Below, one piece after another: positions 52,071 through 59,996 of a stretch of 64,000 nucleotides of DNA (within the stretch, counting starts at the first letter, position 1; each line of letters opens with the position of its first letter). This DNA comes from an uncultured Bacteroidia bacterium (lineage in GTDB: Bacteria > Bacteroidota > Bacteroidia > Bacteroidales > F082). Below the pieces are notes generated by a model. It was given only the letters and a program-made list of their open reading frames with translations. It was not told the DNA's origin and did no database searches. The stretch spans positions 1 through 64,000 of the forward strand of contig CADCIH010000015.1 in NCBI GenBank assembly GCA_902801465.1, read 5' to 3'. The position numbers and the translations under genes were made by a program.

Positions 52071-53082
52071 AGAGAATGTTTTAGAAGTTTTGAAAGACGT
52101 CATTTACTTTCCCAAGGGTGACAACATCGTGGCTTTGAACATGGTGGAAAACCTGATGGTGAATGAGACAGGCGTCCGTTTTGATTTGATTGTTGAACAC
52201 CTTGACGATCCGAAGAACGACATCATGGTCAACGCAGCCAAGCGCACCTTGACAGACGTTTTCGGTGAGATTAATGTCGATGTCAAGGTAAAAGAGCAGG
52301 AGACCTCTCTTTCCAAGGTGAAGCACATCATCGCTGTAGCCTCTGGTAAAGGTGGAGTGGGCAAGAGCACCGTTGCTGCCAATTTGGCAGTTGCCTTGGC
52401 CCGTGCCAACCAGCGTGTGGGCTTGATCGATGCCGACATTTACGGACCGTCGGTGCCGATGATGTTCGGTGCTGAAGACGAGCAGCCTGCCTGTTTTGAG
52501 AAGGATGGCAAGGCCGTGATGGTGCCGCTTGAGCGTTTTGGCATCAAACTGCTGAGCATCGGTTGCTTTGTCGACCCCGAGCGTCCTTTGATCTGGCGTG
52601 GACCCATGGCCACCAGCGCCCTTAACCAGCTGATGAACGACACCCTGTGGGGTGAGCTCGACTGGATGGTGGTTGACATGCCTCCGGGGACGGGCGACAT
52701 CCAGCTCACGCTGGCCCAACAGTATAAGGTGACGGGTGCCATCATCGTGACCACGCCCCAGAAGGTGGCCTTCGCCGATGTTCTGCGTGCCGCCAACATG
52801 TTCAAGGAAGAGGCGCTCCAGATCCCGATCTATGGTTTGGTGGAGAACATGGCCTATTTCACTCCTTCCGACATGCCTGACAAGAAATACTACATTTTTG
52901 GAAAGGAGACTGGGCAGCAGTTTGCCGACCAGCTCGGTGTCCCGTTGCTGGGACAGATTCCGATCGTGGAGAAAATCGCCGAGTGTGGCGACAATGGCAC
53001 ACCTCTTGCGCTTGATGCCGACTCGCCGGTGACCAAGGCTTTCGACAAGATTGCCCATTCAGTTTTAAACTCTAAACTTTAA
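52060..53082 (+). CDS. mrp: Mrp/NBP35-family Fe-S cluster carrier ATPase
   Basis: A 340-residue ParA-type ATPase that carries or transfers Fe-S clusters. A short N-terminal MIP18/DUF59-like domain (about 1-85: LEVLKDVIYFPKGDNIVAL, VKVKEQE) precedes the ATPase with the deviant P-loop ASGKGGVGKSTVAANLAVAL, DADIYGPSVPMMF, and VVDMPPGTGDIQLTLAQ. ATG at 52060 is used; a TTG three codons upstream is possible. It overlaps nadE by 11 nt and is followed 3 nt later by a NifU-domain gene, a natural Fe-S partner. Confidence 0.92.
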   Translation: MLNKENVLEVLKDVIYFPKGDNIVALNMVENLMVNETGVRFDLIVEHLDDPKNDIMVNAAKRTLTDVFGEINVDVKVKEQETSLSKVKHIIAVASGKGGVGKSTVAANLAVALARANQRVGLIDADIYGPSVPMMFGAEDEQPACFEKDGKAVMVPLERFGIKLLSIGCFVDPERPLIWRGPMATSALNQLMNDTLWGELDWMVVDMPPGTGDIQLTLAQQYKVTGAIIVTTPQKVAFADVLRAANMFKEEALQIPIYGLVENMAYFTPSDMPDKKYYIFGKETGQQFADQLGVPLLGQIPIVEKIAECGDNGTPLALDADSPVTKAFDKIAHSVLNSKL

Positions 53083-53085
53083 GTC

Positions 53086-53325
53086 ATGGAAAAGGAGCTA
53101 TTGGAAAAACGGATAAAGAATGTCCTCGAGCAAGTTCGTCCCTATCTTCAGGCTGATGGTGGCGATGTGAACTTCGTTGAACTCACCGATGACATGGTGG
53201 TGATGGTGGAGCTCACTGGAGCCTGCGGCGACTGTCCTCACAGCAAGATGACCCTTAAAAACGGCATTGAAGCCGTGATGAAGAAGGTTATCCCAGAGAT
53301 TAAAGCAGTTGAACAAATTCAATAA
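53086..53325 (+). CDS. NifU C-terminal-domain protein (Nfu-like Fe-S carrier)
   Basis: A 79-residue stand-alone NifU C-terminal domain. Signatures: VRPYLQADGGDVNFVEL near the start and TGACGDCPHSKMTLKNGIE with the CxxC pair that holds a shared 4Fe-4S cluster. It lies 3 nt after mrp in the same operon, suggesting that the two work together in cluster delivery. Confidence 0.92.
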   Translation: MEKELLEKRIKNVLEQVRPYLQADGGDVNFVELTDDMVVMVELTGACGDCPHSKMTLKNGIEAVMKKVIPEIKAVEQIQ

Positions 53326-53349
53326 AATAATAATAAAAACTAAAACGCT

Positions 53350-55002
53350 ATGAAAAAAGGATTACTATCAATCTTTGCTGTGGCTGTGCTGATGCTGGTT
53401 TCAGTGATCGGCTATGCCCAAACCACTTACACCAAGGTCAACACTGTTGCTGAGCTTGAGGCTGGTGAACAGTATATCTTGGTGGGTTATGACGCCGATG
53501 GCAATGCGTTTGTCATGGGTTATCAGAAGTCGAACAACCGTCACGCCATCGCTATTGACGACAATGGTGGTGTCATCACTGCCACTGTGGCCACTGATCC
53601 TTCGCAGCAGGACGTTCCTTTCGAGTTCACTCTTGGTGGATCGGCTGATGCTTGGACCATTTACGACCCGCTCAATGACGGTTATCTCTATGCTCCTGGT
53701 GGAGGCAACTACCTCCGTACCCAGTCCACCCTTGACGACAAGGGACAGTGGAGCATCACTGAAGGTGAAGGCGGCGGCTTTATCCCCGTCAGCAACGGCG
53801 GTGTTGAGCAGAACATCATGCGTTACAACATCACTTCGACCTTGTTCGGTTGCTACAAGGAGTCATCGAACGTGTCCGCTTTGGTTTATTTCTTCAAGGC
53901 TGATGGCACTGTTGCTCCCTCACCCGAACCGACCAACTATCCCACCCAGTTCACCGCCACGGTGGATGGCGTGGACGCCTATTGCGTGTGGGCTGATGCC
54001 ACTGGCGCACAGCTGCCCACCAAGTATCTTGTCCTGGCTTCGACGGGCAACATCACCGTTCCTACCGACGGCACTCCCGTCCCTGACGGCGAGTTGGCCA
54101 AGAATGTGGCTTACGGTACCGGCGCGGTCATTTTCGAGGGTTTGCAGCCCAACACGACCTATCATTTCGCCATCTTCCCCTACACCAACAGTGGTGCTAA
54201 CATCGATTACAAGACCGATGGCAACTATCCTACGGCAACTGCACATACCGAGGAGGTCTACTATCTGCTTGACGAGGACTTCGACGAAGACCTTGGCAGC
54301 TTTGTGGCCGTCAATGTCGTTGGTGAGCAGGAATGGCATCAGGCTTCCTATCAAGGCACGACCTATGCCAACATGAACGGCTATGCCAACCAGGCGAACC
54401 ATCAGAACGAAGACTGGCTGATTGGCTATGTTGAGATTCCCCAGGGTGTGGGTTATAACGAGATTTGGGTCAGCTTCCGTACGGCCATGAAGTTCGACGG
54501 CGACCCGCTGCGCGTGGCTGTCTCTACCAACTATGATGGTCTTGGAGACCCCAGCGCTGCTGATTGGGCAAACATCACCGATGGCTTTGATTTCTCGACT
54601 GGCAACTACGAATGGGTTGAATCCGGTTCGGTGGATGTCCACGGCTTTGTCGGCAACGAAAGCTTCTACCTTGCATTCATCTACACCTGCACGGATGAGG
54701 CTGCCTCTTCGTGGGAGATTGACTATGTGAAGGTGATTGGCCAGGATCTGACCGCTGTCAACGAGAGCGAAGTCGCCACGATTGGCCTGTATCCCAATCC
54801 TGCTCACGAGACGGTTTCGTTCAGCCTTGAGGGCGATGCACAGGTCAGCGTGTTCGATGTGACAGGCCGTATGGTCAGCACCATGAACATGGCTGCCGGT
54901 GAGGCTCAATATCAGGTGTCTGAGCTCGAAAGCGGCGTGTATTTCCTCAATGTCCGTTACGCTGACGGCAAGACCGCTGTCACCAGATTCGTGAAGTTCT
55001 AA
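53350..55002 (+). CDS. Secreted T9SS type A substrate with choice-of-anchor-J-like domain
   Basis: A 550-residue exported protein. After the signal peptide (MKKGLLSIFAVAVLMLVSVIGYAQ) comes a beta-rich region of about 170 residues, then a fibronectin-like stretch (GTGAVIFEGLQPNTTYHFAIF), then a jellyroll-like domain (LLDEDFDEDLGSF...NEDWLIGYVEIPQG...SWEIDYVKVIG) resembling choice-of-anchor J / DUF5017. It ends in a full T9SS type A sorting domain: IGLYPNPAHETVSF, VSVFDVTGRMVSTM, LESGVYFLNVRYADGK and RFVKF. It is therefore secreted by the PorZ-containing T9SS. Its ligand or substrate is unknown. Its stop overlaps the start of the next gene (TAATG). Confidence 0.85.
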   Translation: MKKGLLSIFAVAVLMLVSVIGYAQTTYTKVNTVAELEAGEQYILVGYDADGNAFVMGYQKSNNRHAIAIDDNGGVITATVATDPSQQDVPFEFTLGGSADAWTIYDPLNDGYLYAPGGGNYLRTQSTLDDKGQWSITEGEGGGFIPVSNGGVEQNIMRYNITSTLFGCYKESSNVSALVYFFKADGTVAPSPEPTNYPTQFTATVDGVDAYCVWADATGAQLPTKYLVLASTGNITVPTDGTPVPDGELAKNVAYGTGAVIFEGLQPNTTYHFAIFPYTNSGANIDYKTDGNYPTATAHTEEVYYLLDEDFDEDLGSFVAVNVVGEQEWHQASYQGTTYANMNGYANQANHQNEDWLIGYVEIPQGVGYNEIWVSFRTAMKFDGDPLRVAVSTNYDGLGDPSAADWANITDGFDFSTGNYEWVESGSVDVHGFVGNESFYLAFIYTCTDEAASSWEIDYVKVIGQDLTAVNESEVATIGLYPNPAHETVSFSLEGDAQVSVFDVTGRMVSTMNMAAGEAQYQVSELESGVYFLNVRYADGKTAVTRFVKF

Positions 55003-56561
55003 TGCGTAAGATTTGTCTTATCGCTGTACTGCTTGTCTCCACCTGTTGGGTTTTTTCCCAGCAGGTGGAGACGGCTCGTTATGAGGTGCCGCGATGGGGC
55101 AAGAACCAGGGTTTCCACTTTGAGTCGTTTGGTGAACAAGGTGGGATGGCAGTGGTGGAGACCGACCAGACCAACGAGGAGAAGCAACGTCTTTGGGATT
55201 TTGTTGCTTTGGACACCAGCCTTTATGAGCTGCGAAGCGACTTGGTCCCGTTGCCCGAGAGGATGACGTTCTTCGATTCGAAGAGTTCCGACCGTTGGGC
55301 CGCTTTTGTGTTCCTTGACGGGCAGCAGCACCGATCCGATTCCGTTGGCTTCTGGGTGGTGACTTACAATCGTGTCGAGCAAGAGTTCGGTACTTTTATT
55401 GGAAGGTTTCCCGAGCGTTCGGTCGTACAGTCGATCGCGCTGATTGACGGCACTTTGATGTTGGCGGTCAACAACAAAGGGGAAGGAGGTTTCCTCTCTC
55501 AATATGACTTGGACCATCATCGTCAGCGGACCATCACGCCCAATATCTCTAATGATTTCATCTTGTTCCAGTTCGAGGCCAAGCCTGATTCCAAGGAATT
55601 CATCCTTGCCGCCCGTGAGTTTGTCGACAAGCATTACAAGGCTACCAGTTTCTTCGTGTATTCGCGTGACGGACTGCTCTTGAAGACACATCGTTTCGAG
55701 AATGGCGATAACGCCGGGTTGGGACGGATGTGCTTTGCCTTCGACCGGCAGCACCAGCTTGTTGTTTATGCCACCTTGGAGCGCGAGAGTAACCGTAAGG
55801 TGACCGTGGAGGGCATGACTGAAGACTTCAGCAAGGAGGCGGTAGGGGTGACTTGGATCAAGTTTGCCACGGGTGGCGCCCAATCCAAGACCTATCTTTT
55901 CAAGAACCTTCCCGACATCGATCAGGCGCTCACCTCGGCCAACAGGCTTAAGGTGAAGGAGGAGTTGCTGAAGATGCAGCAAGGCAAGAAAAAGGAAAAG
56001 GGTGAGATCACCTTCCAGTTCTATGCTCCCCGTTTGATTGAGTTTGCTGGCAAACACGTGTTCGTGGCCGAGGCGTTTCAGCCCATCTATCACACAGAGA
56101 CCCGCATGGATTATGGCTATTACGGCATATATCGGTCCTATCCGGTGACTTATACCATTTTCGATGGTTACGACTTCTTCAGTGAGATTTTGCTCGCTTT
56201 TGATGAAGAGGGAGAGTTGCAATGGCATAATTCAGTGAAGTTCGAGAACGATTTGTGTGACGAGTTATGGGCGCATGGCCTTGAGTGGGTGTCCTATGAC
56301 GAGTTGTTGGTGGTTTCGCCAGCTCAGCAGGTGTTGCGTTACGAGGTGTTCGATGCTGAGGGTGTTTCGCTGTTGAACCAGCAGATGATGCCTATGGATT
56401 ATCTATACAGCACCGACTCTTTTGAGGAAGACTATTATTTTGGCATCAAGCCATGGTTTGGCAATCGTTTTTATGTCGACGGTTGTCAGTTGGTGCAGAA
56501 TCCGAGGTTGCGTAACACTCGGAGGACCGTGTTTTATGTTCAAAAACTGCAATACGAATGA
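55002..56561 (+). CDS. Exported protein of unknown function (519 residues)
   Basis: A signal peptide (MRKICLIAVLLVSTCWVFSQ) is followed by about 500 residues of mixed beta text without a motif I recognise. Short repeated themes such as DYGYYGIYRSYPVTYTIFDG, VFVAEAFQPIYHTET and LLLAFDEEGELQWHNSVKFE suggest a beta-propeller-like or repetitive beta structure. No T9SS sorting domain is present. It overlaps the preceding T9SS substrate by one base and the adenosyltransferase after it by four, so it is co-translated with both; a link to the secreted neighbour is possible. Confidence 0.72.
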   Translation: MRKICLIAVLLVSTCWVFSQQVETARYEVPRWGKNQGFHFESFGEQGGMAVVETDQTNEEKQRLWDFVALDTSLYELRSDLVPLPERMTFFDSKSSDRWAAFVFLDGQQHRSDSVGFWVVTYNRVEQEFGTFIGRFPERSVVQSIALIDGTLMLAVNNKGEGGFLSQYDLDHHRQRTITPNISNDFILFQFEAKPDSKEFILAAREFVDKHYKATSFFVYSRDGLLLKTHRFENGDNAGLGRMCFAFDRQHQLVVYATLERESNRKVTVEGMTEDFSKEAVGVTWIKFATGGAQSKTYLFKNLPDIDQALTSANRLKVKEELLKMQQGKKKEKGEITFQFYAPRLIEFAGKHVFVAEAFQPIYHTETRMDYGYYGIYRSYPVTYTIFDGYDFFSEILLAFDEEGELQWHNSVKFENDLCDELWAHGLEWVSYDELLVVSPAQQVLRYEVFDAEGVSLLNQQMMPMDYLYSTDSFEEDYYFGIKPWFGNRFYVDGCQLVQNPRLRNTRRTVFYVQKLQYE

Positions 56562-57118
56562 AAAACATTACTTATACTAAGACCGGAGATGCTGGTCAGA
56601 CCTCTTTGATAGGGGGCAAGCGAGTTCCCAAGTACGATGACCGTGTGGAGGCATACGGTTCCGTTGATGAGCTGAGTGCTGTGATTGGCGTGTTGAATGA
56701 CTTGGAGGGGGTTCCTCAGGACATTTGTGAGACTTTGGGTGTGATTCAGAACAAGTTGTTCACCTTGGAGTCGCATTTTGCTTTGGACAAGGCCTCTGAG
56801 GTGAGCAAGATGATTCCTTTGTTGGAGGATGGTGATGTGAGTTTTCTGGAGGGGCATATTGACCGTATGAATGCTGAGTTGCCGGAGTTGAGGGCTTTTG
56901 TGATTCCAGGGGGTAACATGAAGGCTTCGGTGAGTCATGTATGTCGCACGGTATGTAGGCGTGCTGAGCGTCAGGGATGGCGTTTGGCTTCGCATGAGGA
57001 GGTGGATGCCATTGACCTAAGGTATTTGAATCGGTTGTCAGATTATTTTTTCGTTTTGGCCCGTTATTTTGACTTTTTGGAAAAACGGAATGAAACTTGT
57101 TGGGAGTCAAACAAATAG
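56558..57118 (+). CDS. PduO-type ATP:cob(I)alamin adenosyltransferase
   Basis: A 186-residue trimeric enzyme that makes adenosylcobalamin. Family motifs: YTKTGDAGQTSLIGGKRVPK (ATP site), RVEAYGSVDELSAVIG, FVIPGGNMKASVSHVCRTVCRRAER and LNRLSDYFFVLARY. The product is the cofactor of the class II ribonucleotide reductase at 20.9-23.6 kb. No cobalamin riboswitch is visible, and its start overlaps the previous gene (ATGA), so it is expressed as part of that operon. Confidence 0.93.
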   Translation: MKNITYTKTGDAGQTSLIGGKRVPKYDDRVEAYGSVDELSAVIGVLNDLEGVPQDICETLGVIQNKLFTLESHFALDKASEVSKMIPLLEDGDVSFLEGHIDRMNAELPELRAFVIPGGNMKASVSHVCRTVCRRAERQGWRLASHEEVDAIDLRYLNRLSDYFFVLARYFDFLEKRNETCWESNK

Positions 57119-57168
57119 CTTCATAAATTTTTTTTAGAAAAAACACTTGACAATTGTTTGATTTGGTG

Positions 57169-57176
57169 TATTTTTG
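57169..57176 (+). promoter_or_regulatory. -7 promoter element for the DUF2795 gene
   Basis: TATTTTTG, with a TTTG at 57157-57160 as a possible -33 partner; ends 27 nt before the ATG. Confidence 0.65.
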
Positions 57177-57203
57177 CACCCTCAAATTCAAAACCGAAAA
57201 ACT

Positions 57204-57425
57204 ATGTATTGGACACTGGAATTAGCATCGAAATTGGAAGACGCTCCGTGGCCTGCCACGAGAGATGAGTTGCTTGAATGGGCCTTGCGCACGGGAGCCC
57301 CGCAGGAAGTGATAGAGAACCTTCAGGAGATCGAAGACGAAGGTGACATTTACGAACGTATTGAGGATTTGTGGCCTGACTATCCCACGAAGGATGACTT
57401 TTTCTTCCACGAAGACGAGTACTAA
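57204..57425 (+). CDS. DUF2795-family small protein
   Basis: A 73-residue acidic protein: MYWTLELASKLEDAPWPATR, then a helix with ENLQEIEDEGDIYERIEDLW and the tail YPTKDDFFFHEDEY. It fits the small DUF2795 family found across Bacteroidetes, function unknown. It has its own promoter and is followed by a strong terminator, so it is a monocistronic gene and marks the end of the conserved gene block before the AT-rich accessory region. Confidence 0.82.
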   Translation: MYWTLELASKLEDAPWPATRDELLEWALRTGAPQEVIENLQEIEDEGDIYERIEDLWPDYPTKDDFFFHEDEY

Positions 57426-57458
57426 ACAACTAAGTCACTGATTATCAGTAGAATAAAG

Positions 57459-57490
57459 AAGGCTGTTAGGTTAACTAACAGCCTTTTTTG
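57459..57490 (+). terminator. Strong intrinsic terminator after the DUF2795 gene
   Basis: A perfect 11-bp stem, AAGGCTGTTAG (57459-57469) and CTAACAGCCTT (57475-57485), with a GTTAA loop is followed by a T-run. Confidence 0.85.
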
Positions 57491-58076
57491 TGTTCAAATA
57501 AGTCATTATTTGACGTCATTTGATCCGAAAAGTTAACCTAAAGTTGTACATAATTACTCCTTTTTTTCTACGATGAAGTAATTGCACGGAAATTTTTGTA
57601 AGTCATTGGTAATGAATGTGTTTGATGCGAAAAGTTAGGTTAACTTACTTTTCGATGAAATTGCATGATTTTGCATGGGTTTCTGTTGTTAATCCGTTGA
57701 TTTTCGGTTATATACGTTTTACATTCTCTGCAAACAGTTTCTTGGTGGAAATACGAGGTTTTTTGTGGACAAATAACGAAATTTTGTCTATGTAAAAAAA
57801 GCGTGAAAATTCACTTGTTTTTACACGAATTTATGGAGTATTTTGTCGAAAATCGGGTTGGAACACCTGGATGATTCCGCCTATTTTAACCTAAAAACGA
57901 TGTTTATCATATTGAAAACCAAAACGTTGTAAACTAAAATTGCAAAACTTGGCCATTTAATACTCGCTTTTGTCATAAGAAGACGAATAGTAAGTGGTTC
58001 CGAGGGGATGTTTTGTTAGTGTGAAAATGCCGACCAGATACTTTTTTTCTCCACTGACTACCACGGTGCCGGGATT
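57491..58076. other. Long AT-rich stretch without a convincing gene
   Basis: Between the DUF2795 terminator and the first hairpin element I see no ORF with coding character on either strand. The stretch holds the degenerate duplication described separately and several short AT-rich inverted repeats. It may contain a decayed gene or replication/regulatory DNA. Confidence 0.6.
57500..57690. repeat. Degenerate ~100-bp tandem duplication in AT-rich non-coding DNA
   Basis: Copy 1 (about 57500-57599) and copy 2 (from 57600) share AAGTCATT at 57500 and 57600, TTTGATSCGAAAAGTTA at 57519 and 57621, and CGATGAA...ATTGCA near 57571 and 57653. Copy 2 holds an imperfect palindrome (57629-57653) around TTAGGTTAAC. 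GTTAACCTAA-like words recur at 57464, 57531 and 57636, and a related TTTTAACCTAA lies near 57888. Confidence 0.6.
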
Positions 58077-58157
58077 ACTGCTATCTTCGTGGAACAATAA
58101 GGTTCATTTATCTCGACCAACTAGGCGACTCCCTTGTGAAAGTCATTCGCCTTTTTT
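58077..58157 (+). ncRNA. Hairpin element A: promoter-like start, conserved loop and U-tailed stem (possible small RNA)
   Basis: Starts with ACTGCTATCTTCGTGGAACA, identical to the start of element B at 59641. TATCTTCG (58082-58089) resembles a -7 element. The end is a hairpin AGGCGA...TCGCCT (58123-58152) followed by six Ts. The loop word CTTGTGAAAGTC is shared with the reverse complement of element B. It may be a short transcript with an intrinsic terminator, or a decayed copy of a mobile hairpin. Confidence 0.4.
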
Positions 58158-58290
58158 CTTTTGTGCGGTTTCGTTGGTTTTGGCGAGGTTTTTTGGGCTG
58201 GTTGTAAGTTATAAGTTATAAGGTTTGGGTGCTATGATGCGATTGGGGTGACGAAATGGCTTTTATTCCTTGTTTACTGATTATCTTTCG

Positions 58291-58298
58291 TATCTTTG
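58291..58298 (+). promoter_or_regulatory. -7 promoter element for the CoiA-like gene
   Basis: TATCTTTG, exact consensus, 22 nt before the ATG at 58321. Confidence 0.65.
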
Positions 58299-58320
58299 AC
58301 GGTTGTAGGTTTAACACGAC

Positions 58321-59471
58321 ATGGGCATCGTAAAGTACAAATACGCCTTAAACGGCAACGGCGAAAAAGTAGCGATTAGCGAAGTTACTCCTGAGATAAG
58401 GAAAGGGACCAAGTTCAAGTGTGTTTCTTGTGGAAATGAATTGTCTGCGTGTTTGGGCACCACAAATCAACATCATTTCAGGCATAAAACACAAGTTGAT
58501 TGCAACTTGGAGACTTACCTTCACAAAATGGGTAAGTATGTTTTCATAAAGACTTATGAAGATTGTCTAGCTCAAAGGAAACCTTTCAGTATTACTATAA
58601 ATCGGAGAATTTCATGTATTAAGGATACGAATTGTCCAATTAAGCCTCTTTATGGTAATTCCAGGGGTAGCTGTTGGGATTGCAAGAGCGAAACTTTTGA
58701 TTTGACTAAGTATTACGATTTAATTTATGAAGAGCAACAATTGGCCCTTTTGTCGCAGATGTCCTATTAAAAAGCAGTGAAGGACATCAACCTATTCTAA
58801 TTGAAATAAAGGTTTCTCATGCTTGTGAAGAGGCTAAGATACAATCTGGTTATCGTATCATTGAAATATGTCTTAATAAAGAAGAAGACTTGGAGTTGAT
58901 TGAGTCTGGGCATCTCTATGATACTGAAGGAACAAATGGAGAGTATTACAAGGAAAACTCGGGAACATGGAGGAATAGCTTTGAAGAGCCCACTGTCAAA
59001 TTCTACAATTTTCGAGAACCCCAAAAAGAGTTGTTGAATCTTTTCAAGATTCATCAGTTTGCAGTATACCGAAACAACCCATCTCGTTTCAGTCTAAATG
59101 AAACAGTGCCTTGTGGCGAGAAAGATGAGCTAATAAAACGGCATAGAAGAGAGAACAACCTACTATTTGAAATCTTGTTCTACAATGAAGGTCTATGGGG
59201 TGCGGGTAGGTTCGTTTTTGGTGTCTCAAAAGCTTTTGAGAGTGGAATAAAGATACGCAATTGCTTTCTATGTCGATATCATGCAATAAACGAAAACCGT
59301 CTCACACTGGATGACGACAAGCCTGTCTTTTGTAAGGCCTATAAACAATTACAAACCAATCCGCGATGCCATTCTACACAAGCCATAAACTGTAAAGCTT
59401 TTTCTCCCGATAAGAAAGCTTATGAATACTATTTGTCGTATTTTGACGATTATGAAGTAATTTTTTATTAG
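58321..59471 (+). pseudogene. CoiA-like PD-(D/E)XK nuclease gene broken by one frameshift
   Basis: The first frame runs from ATG 58321 to TAA 58770. It encodes a zinc-ribbon-like N-terminus with CVSCGNELSAC and HHFRHK, as in competence protein CoiA-like nucleases. At about 58735-58745 the homology moves to another frame: from 58740 the text reads IGPFVADVLL...PILIEIKVSH, a classic nuclease core (Asp, then E-x-K), and stays open to TAG-type stop at 59469-59471. One missing base, probably an A in CAACAATT, would restore a protein of about 384 residues. Later parts have cysteine pairs (NCFLCRY, RCHSTQAINC). The promoter is intact, so the break is recent, a sequencing error, or a recoding site. 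The gene lies between two related hairpin elements. Confidence 0.75.
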
Positions 59472-59640
59472 AAATACTATTTATTCTCGTTCTGTTGGGG
59501 GATATAATTCAACCTTCATTAGATTTGATGTAATCCAAAATGGCCTTCTTTGTGTTGCGCAAGGTAAACAAATTCCTAGGTTTTCTTTTGGGATTTTTAT
59601 TTCGTCATTTTGTCACTCGGCTGCAATAGTTTCGAAAAAA
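59472..59640. other. Non-coding AT-rich gap after the CoiA-like gene
   Basis: No start codon with coding support is visible. One plus-strand frame is open from 59473 to about 59646 without a start and may be a decayed tail of another gene. No terminator hairpin is obvious. Confidence 0.45.
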
Positions 59641-59643
59641 ACT

Positions 59644-59759
59644 GCTATCTTCGTGGAACATATTAACATTTGTATCTCAACAAACCTAGGCGGCCGACTT
59701 TCACAAGCGGGCCGCCTAGTTGGTGAGATACAAATGATAATAAAGTACACGAAGATAGC
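59644..59759. repeat. Hairpin element B: 116-nt near-perfect inverted repeat
   Basis: Terminal arms GCTATCTTCGTG (59644-59655) and CACGAAGATAGC (59748-59759) are perfect complements. Inside are CATTTGTATCTC/GAGATACAAATG (59667-59678, 59725-59736) and CTAGGCGGCC/GGCCGCCTAG (59686-59695, 59710-59719), joined by short mismatched stretches around a 14-nt loop with the reverse complement of CTTGTGAAAGT. Both ends carry an inward TATCTTCG word. It resembles a MITE-like or structured-RNA element and is related to element A at 58077. Confidence 0.75.
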
Positions 59760-59996
59760 GATATTTTTTGAAGGTGCGCTATCATTTTCAAAAAACTATT
59801 TTGGGCTCATTACACCAATCCTGGTTGGCTTTCAGTTGGAAGGCTGGTAAGTTGCTGGCTGGGTTGTTAAGGTGTCCCGGTGGAGACGAAAGGGGTGATG
59901 AGGTTTGTTTTTTATTGAGATAATTGATTGTATTGGTTCTTGTGCATCAATCTGGCACAGCCCTTCTTTTTCTTTGCGCCATCAAATCGATGATTT
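59760..59996. other. Gap between hairpin element B and the RavA-like gene
   Basis: No gene is seen. The stretch has a poor match to TAnnTTTG (TTTCTTTG, about 59971-59978) about 18 nt before the ATG of the ATPase gene, and short inverted repeats such as CCAATCC-TGG-TTGG near 59815. The promoter of the RavA cassette should lie here. Confidence 0.4.

Noticed and set aside
57994..58221. 75-codon forward frame across hairpin element A
   Set aside because: It runs through the structured element, has no promoter or coding character and encodes a low-quality basic peptide.
58735..58750. Programmed ribosomal frameshift in the CoiA-like gene
   Set aside because: The site lacks a slippery heptamer and downstream pseudoknot that I could see; a simple indel is more likely, though not excluded.
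59644..59759. Integron attC site or retron msr-msd RNA
   Set aside because: No integrase or reverse transcriptase gene is in the window, and the typical R/L box pattern or branching-G context is not seen; kept only as an inverted-repeat element.
59653..59850. 65-codon forward frame through hairpin element B
   Set aside because: It exists only because the inverted repeat is open in this frame; GTG start and no homology.
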